A stretch of 10,049 nt of DNA from Anaerolineaceae bacterium. Its GTDB lineage: Bacteria > Chloroflexota > Anaerolineae > Anaerolineales > Anaerolineaceae. How positions within the stretch are numbered: position 1 is the first letter of the stretch; each line of letters starts with the position of its first letter. The stretch is from assembly GCA_027348305.1 (NCBI GenBank), contig DAIEPS010000056.1, forward strand, positions 1 to 10,049, in the 5' to 3' direction. The notes under the pieces are model-generated. The model saw only the letters and a program-made list of their open reading frames with translations, had not been told where the DNA came from and did not search any database. Below, piece by piece: positions 6,529-10,049 of this stretch. The position numbers and the translations under genes were made by a program.

Positions 6529-6651
6529 AAAATAAATTGCCTGTCTAATCTGTTTTTGTTAATAGGGTGAGGCCATCGACTGCAATGATGGCCACACCGG
6601 ATCTACTCCGTGATATTGGTACCCATTCACCACGACTTCGAGACAACGGCT
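6514..6651 (-). other. Leader region of the rpsL-rpsG-fusA-tuf-rpsJ transcript
   Basis: About 137 bases separate the predicted transcription start (6650-6651) from the rpsL GTG. The leader holds the large inverted repeat described separately and ends in a strong ribosome binding site. An 8-codon ATG frame (6626-6603) and a GTG frame of about 24 codons (from 6633 or 6630 to 6559) are present, but neither has a good Shine-Dalgarno sequence, so no leader peptide is called. Together with the 92 bases upstream this is the whole of the 229-base gap between rpoB and rpsL; no rpoC, tRNA or clear rpoB terminator is in it. Confidence 0.45.
6566..6598 (-). repeat. Long imperfect inverted repeat in the rpsL leader
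   Basis: The minus strand can fold GGTG-T-GGCCATC, a 9-nt loop, GATGGCC-T-CACC: 11 base pairs with a single internal T-T mismatch. The GC-rich 7-bp inner stem makes this the most stable hairpin visible in any gap of the window. It is followed by CTATTAACAAAAACAG, not a U-run, so it does not look like a factor-independent terminator. A role as a ribosomal protein binding site, RNA processing site or attenuator is possible. Confidence 0.5.
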
Positions 6652-6655
6652 GAAA

Positions 6656-6684
6656 ATTATATCATGAGGCCTATTACTGGTCAA
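6656..6684 (-). promoter_or_regulatory. Near-consensus sigma-70 promoter for the str operon
   Basis: On the minus strand TTGACC (6684-6679) and TATAAT (6661-6656) are separated by exactly 17 bases. This is one mismatch from the full consensus with ideal spacing. Transcription should start at about 6650-6651 and run into rpsL. It lies in the rpoB-rpsL gap, so the downstream translation genes do not depend on readthrough from rpoB. Confidence 0.85.
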
Positions 6685-6742
6685 GACAATCGAAAATGAT
6701 TGGAAGCCAGCATGGTTACCCATTACAGCCGCTCGCAGTGCC

Positions 6743-9700
6743 TTACAGCAATCCGTGCAGTTCTTCTCCCAGACCCAGCAAGCCGGTATCCAGTTTGGGA
6801 GGTTTCACCTTCTCTTCATCCTTGCCAAAGCGGATGACTTCCTTGCTATCCATGATGGCTTCAACTGCCAGTCCAAGACTTTGCAGTTCTTTCACCAACA
6901 CTCTGAACGCCGCAGGCAGACTCGGGTCTTCAATAGGTTCGCCCTTGACGATGGCTTCATAAGTGCTGACACGACCCATCACATCATCAGATTTCACGGT
7001 GAGCATTTCTTGCAGTGTATAACTGGCGCCATAAGCTTCAAGTGCCCACACTTCCATCTCACCAAAGCGCTGTCCACCAAATTGAGCTTTACCACCCAGG
7101 GGCTGCTGTGTCACGAGGCTGTATGGGCCTGTGGAGCGTGCATGAACTTTATCTTCAACCAAATGGTGAAGCTTGAGCATGGTCATCACACCCACGGTGA
7201 CAGGTTGATCGTAAGGCATACCAGATTTACCATCGCGCAGCATTTGTTTGCCAAGGATCGGCAAGGCAACGTTGTTATTCAGAGAATATTGTTCTGAGAC
7301 TGCACGAATATCTGCATCTTTGATCTTCGATACATCGACACCCTGTTTTTCGAGCCAGATGCGCAAGCAGATGTTGATGGCCTGGCTGTCATACTCGGTA
7401 TACAAAGGTGTTCCCACCTGGACGTTGTCGAATTTCAACACTGAAGCCGGGGCGATCTTGCGCTCAGTCAGCCAGTGTTCGAGGTTGACACGGCGGGCGT
7501 AATTCATATCGATCGCCATGCGTGCAATGTCTTGCTTCTTGTCGAGTACCTGTTCCAGATAGAAGAGGCGGACTTCATCGTCATCACGAATGGATTCAGG
7601 ATCGTAATCCTGGCTGTTCAACCATTCCCAGGCTTTCTCACCAGACTCTTTCCAGGCCAGATCCATCAACCAGGCGCGGCCGAGTTCAGCTTCGATCTCG
7701 TACTCATCAGCACCATCAAATACCGGAGTAATGGCTTCAAAACCAAGCTGACGGGCAGCCCAACCCAAGTGAACTTCAAGCACCTGGCCGATATTCATAC
7801 GACCGGGAACACCTAATGGGTTGAGGATGATGTCGATCGGGGTACCGTCTTCAAGGAAAGGCATGTTCTCAACTGGAACCACACGAGAAACAACACCCTT
7901 GTTACCGTGACGGCCTGCCATCTTGTCTCCAGCGGTGATCTTGCGGCGCTGAGCAATGGAGACACGCACCATCATATCCACACCGGCGGGCAGATCAACA
8001 TTATCCACACGGGTGAAGATCTTTACATCCACCACCTTACCGCGTTCACCGTGAGGCATGCGCAGGGAGGTGTCTTTTACATCACGAGATTTTTCGCCAA
8101 AGATGGCGCGCAGCAAGCGTTCTTCAGGGGTAAGTTCTTTCTCGCCCTTGGGAGTGATCTTGCCAACGAGGATGTCATTGGGGCCGACTTCTGCTCCGAT
8201 GCGGATGATGCCTTGCTCATCAAGGTCTTTGATGGCATCTTCACCCACATTGGGGATGTCGCGTGTAATTTCTTCAGGACCCAGTTTGGTATCGCGGGCT
8301 TCAACCTCGTGCTTTTCAATATGCACGGAGGTGAATTTATCTGCCTGCACCAGTCGTTCAGAGAGCAAGACGGCGTCTTCAAAGTTGCCACCCTCCCAAG
8401 AAAGGAAGGCTACGACCACATTTTGGCCGAGTGAAAGTTTGCCATCCACAGTTGAGGATGAATCTGCGAGGATATCACCTTTGTGAACACGCTGACCTTT
8501 GATCACAGCCGGGCGCTGGTCGATACAGGTGCTCTGATTGGAGCGCTGATATTTGCGTAGATTGTATTCGCGAATCTTGCCTTCAGCATTGCGGACAAAA
8601 ACCTGGTGTCCGGTGACCGAGGTGATCTCACCTTCTTCTTCGGCAACCAAAACCTGGCCGGAGTCGATGGCGGCATATTTTTCCATGCCGGTGGAGATCA
8701 AGGGGCTGTCAGGGTCGATCAACGGAACGGCTTGCGCCATCATGTTGGAACCCATCAATGCACGGTTGGCATCATCATGTTCGAGGAATGGGATCAAAGC
8801 GGCACTGATACCCACAACCTGGTTCGGAGCAACATCCATATAGTTGATGCCTTCAGAAGTGCTCATGATGAAATCGCTGTGGAAACGGCAAGAGATCTGA
8901 TCGTCGATGAACTCACTATTGATATCCATGCCGGCGTTTGCCTGGGCGATCACGTACTTGTCTTCAGCATCCGCAGAAAGGTATTCCACCTCGGCAGAGA
9001 TGAAAGGAACCACAAAGATCGTGGATTTCTTCGTCTTTTTCAGGGCAGCAGCCATTTTGGCGTCGATACGTTCGCCTTCTTTGGCAATGATCTCTCCGGT
9101 TTTTTCGTCCTTGATGGTTTCGCGTAATAAACGTCCTTCAAGGCGGGGATCATCAGAACTCAAGGTCTTGATCACACGGCGATAGGGGGTTTCAATGAAA
9201 CCGTATTCATTGACGCGGGCAAAACCTGCCAGACGACCGATCAAACCAATGTTCGGACCCTCAGGGGTCTCGATTGGGCAGATACGTCCGTAGTGTGAAT
9301 GGTGAACATCACGCACATCAAAGCCGGCGCGCTCACGGCGCAGACCACCAGGGCCTAAAGCAGAAAGCGTTCTCTTGCTGCGCAGTTCGGCCAGCGGATT
9401 GGTCTGATCCATGAATTGTGAAAGTTGTGAGGAGCCAAAGAATTCACGCAGGGCAGCTACTACAGGCCGGATGTTCACCAGGCTGACCGGTGAAACCTGG
9501 TCCTGGTCGCGGATAGACATACGCTCTTTGATGACGCGCTCCATACGGCGCAAACCGATGCGCAGCTTGTTCTGGATCAATTCGCCGTTGGTCTTGACAC
9601 GGCGGTTGCCCAAATGATCGATATCGTCTTTGTCTTCGATCTCATTATTAATGAGGATCATGCGGCGGACGAGGTAGACAATATCCCACTTGGTCACGCT

Positions 9701-10049
9701 GCGGTGAGACACAGGAATGCGGTCCATCAAGTCCAATTTTTGATTGAGTTTGTAGCGGCCAACACGTTCGAGATCATAATGGCGGCTGTCAAACAGTTGC
9801 TCTTCAAGGAACTGCTTGGCATTTTCGAGGTTGGCGGGGTCACCTGGTCTCATGCGTTTGAAGAACTCGATGAGAGCGGCTTCGGCTACGGTCTGTCCGT
9901 TGGCAAGATCCCACACCGGTTCCTGGTGGATGGTGGAGGGGATGAATTGGCGTTCGACATTGGTGTCAATATCACTGAAGAGTGAAATGATCTCTTCATC
10001 TGACCCGGTCTTCAAGGGGCTGTCACCAGGGAGCAGGTCATCTACGGCG
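6743..10049 (-). CDS. rpoB: RNA polymerase beta subunit, N-terminus outside window
   Basis: The frame is open to the right edge and gives about 1101 residues. The TTG at 10015 is an internal codon, since the reading continues upstream as VDDLLPGDSP. Seen in order: MRPGDP and YDLERVGRYKLN of the beta lobe; rifampicin cluster I (about 9360-9440); GRICPIETPEGPNIGLI; an extra segment of about 61 residues (9172-8990); RALMGSNMMAQAVPL; GDKMAGRHGNKG with two active-site lysines (about 7900-7931); a 156-residue segment after VFDGA (7708-7241); then KVHARSTGPYSLVTQQPLGG and the C-terminal anchor WALEAYGASYTLQEMLTVKSDD. The E. coli SI2 insertion is absent. Cluster I has Ser for His526, Thr for Arg529, Ala for Ser522 and Thr for Asn518 (E. 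coli numbers). The gene ends in TAA with no fused or adjacent rpoC. Confidence 0.97.
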   Translation of the reverse strand, partial: AVDDLLPGDSPLKTGSDEEIISLFSDIDTNVERQFIPSTIHQEPVWDLANGQTVAEAALIEFFKRMRPGDPANLENAKQFLEEQLFDSRHYDLERVGRYKLNQKLDLMDRIPVSHRSVTKWDIVYLVRRMILINNEIEDKDDIDHLGNRRVKTNGELIQNKLRIGLRRMERVIKERMSIRDQDQVSPVSLVNIRPVVAALREFFGSSQLSQFMDQTNPLAELRSKRTLSALGPGGLRRERAGFDVRDVHHSHYGRICPIETPEGPNIGLIGRLAGFARVNEYGFIETPYRRVIKTLSSDDPRLEGRLLRETIKDEKTGEIIAKEGERIDAKMAAALKKTKKSTIFVVPFISAEVEYLSADAEDKYVIAQANAGMDINSEFIDDQISCRFHSDFIMSTSEGINYMDVAPNQVVGISAALIPFLEHDDANRALMGSNMMAQAVPLIDPDSPLISTGMEKYAAIDSGQVLVAEEEGEITSVTGHQVFVRNAEGKIREYNLRKYQRSNQSTCIDQRPAVIKGQRVHKGDILADSSSTVDGKLSLGQNVVVAFLSWEGGNFEDAVLLSERLVQADKFTSVHIEKHEVEARDTKLGPEEITRDIPNVGEDAIKDLDEQGIIRIGAEVGPNDILVGKITPKGEKELTPEERLLRAIFGEKSRDVKDTSLRMPHGERGKVVDVKIFTRVDNVDLPAGVDMMVRVSIAQRRKITAGDKMAGRHGNKGVVSRVVPVENMPFLEDGTPIDIILNPLGVPGRMNIGQVLEVHLGWAARQLGFEAITPVFDGADEYEIEAELGRAWLMDLAWKESGEKAWEWLNSQDYDPESIRDDDEVRLFYLEQVLDKKQDIARMAIDMNYARRVNLEHWLTERKIAPASVLKFDNVQVGTPLYTEYDSQAINICLRIWLEKQGVDVSKIKDADIRAVSEQYSLNNNVALPILGKQMLRDGKSGMPYDQPVTVGVMTMLKLHHLVEDKVHARSTGPYSLVTQQPLGGKAQFGGQRFGEMEVWALEAYGASYTLQEMLTVKSDDVMGRVSTYEAIVKGEPIEDPSLPAAFRVLVKELQSLGLAVEAIMDSKEVIRFGKDEEKVKPPKLDTGLLGLGEELHGLL

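Noticed and set aside
6559..6633. Possible leader peptide frames in the rpsL leader (ATG at 6626, GTG at 6633 or 6630)
   Set aside because: No convincing Shine-Dalgarno sequence precedes either start, and neither peptide has a run of one amino acid that would suggest attenuation.
6687..6702. CAATC and GATTG inverted repeat after rpoB as a terminator
   Set aside because: The stem is only 5 bp and AT-rich, has no U-run, and lies just upstream of the -35 box of the rpsL promoter.
7907..8434. Plus-strand open frame of 175 codons and others opposite rpoB
   Set aside because: They lie wholly opposite a well-conserved rpoB frame, have no recognisable protein motifs, and reflect codon bias on the complementary strand.
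10013..10015. TTG at 10015 as the rpoB start codon
   Set aside because: The frame stays open to the window edge with plausible sequence, and roughly 250 residues of conserved N-terminal beta sequence must lie upstream.
1..10049. A hidden mobile element, CRISPR array, toxin-antitoxin pair or novel multi-gene system
   Set aside because: All long frames are universal housekeeping genes on one strand, and gaps are short or explained by promoters and leaders. No repeats, integrase, transposase or foreign composition was seen.

Overview
The window is a stretch of the bacterial str and S10 ribosomal and transcription clusters, with every gene on the minus strand. Read in the direction of transcription (right to left) the order is rpoB (5' end outside the window), rpsL, rpsG, fusA, tuf, rpsJ, then a 264-base gap, rplC, rplD, rplW and the first 19 codons of rplB. 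Nothing is mobile, foreign or CRISPR-like, and there are no RNA genes. The likely source is a member of Chloroflexota, perhaps Anaerolineae. This is an inference from the tuf-rpsJ junction, the style of the RpoB, EF-G and L3 sequences, and moderate GC content; it could not be tested here.

Region 6743-10049 codes for about 1101 residues of the RNA polymerase beta subunit. It has two large segments not found in short beta subunits, and substitutions in the rifampicin pocket. rpoC, which usually follows rpoB, is not there. Instead a 229-base gap (6514-6742) carries a near-consensus sigma-70 promoter (TTGACC, 17 bases, TATAAT) and a leader of about 137 nt with a long inverted repeat, leading into rpsL.

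Region 1935-6513 is a compact translation operon: S12, S7, EF-G, EF-Tu and S10, with gaps of 10 to 41 bases. S12, EF-G and EF-Tu each carry an unusual feature. S12 has an insertion of about 15 residues. EF-G has Glu in the P-loop. EF-Tu has Arg after the catalytic His.

The 264-base gap (1671-1934) separates rpsJ from the rest of the S10 cluster. It holds a TATAAT element followed at once by a perfect 8-bp stem-loop, and probably starts a separate transcript for L3, L4, L23 and L2.

Together the products make the beta subunit of RNA polymerase, 30S proteins S12, S7 and S10, the two main elongation GTPases, and 50S proteins L3, L4, L23 and L2. I did not find a new multi-gene system. The points of interest are the gene order (no rpoC), two promoter and leader regions, and lineage-specific changes in otherwise universal proteins.
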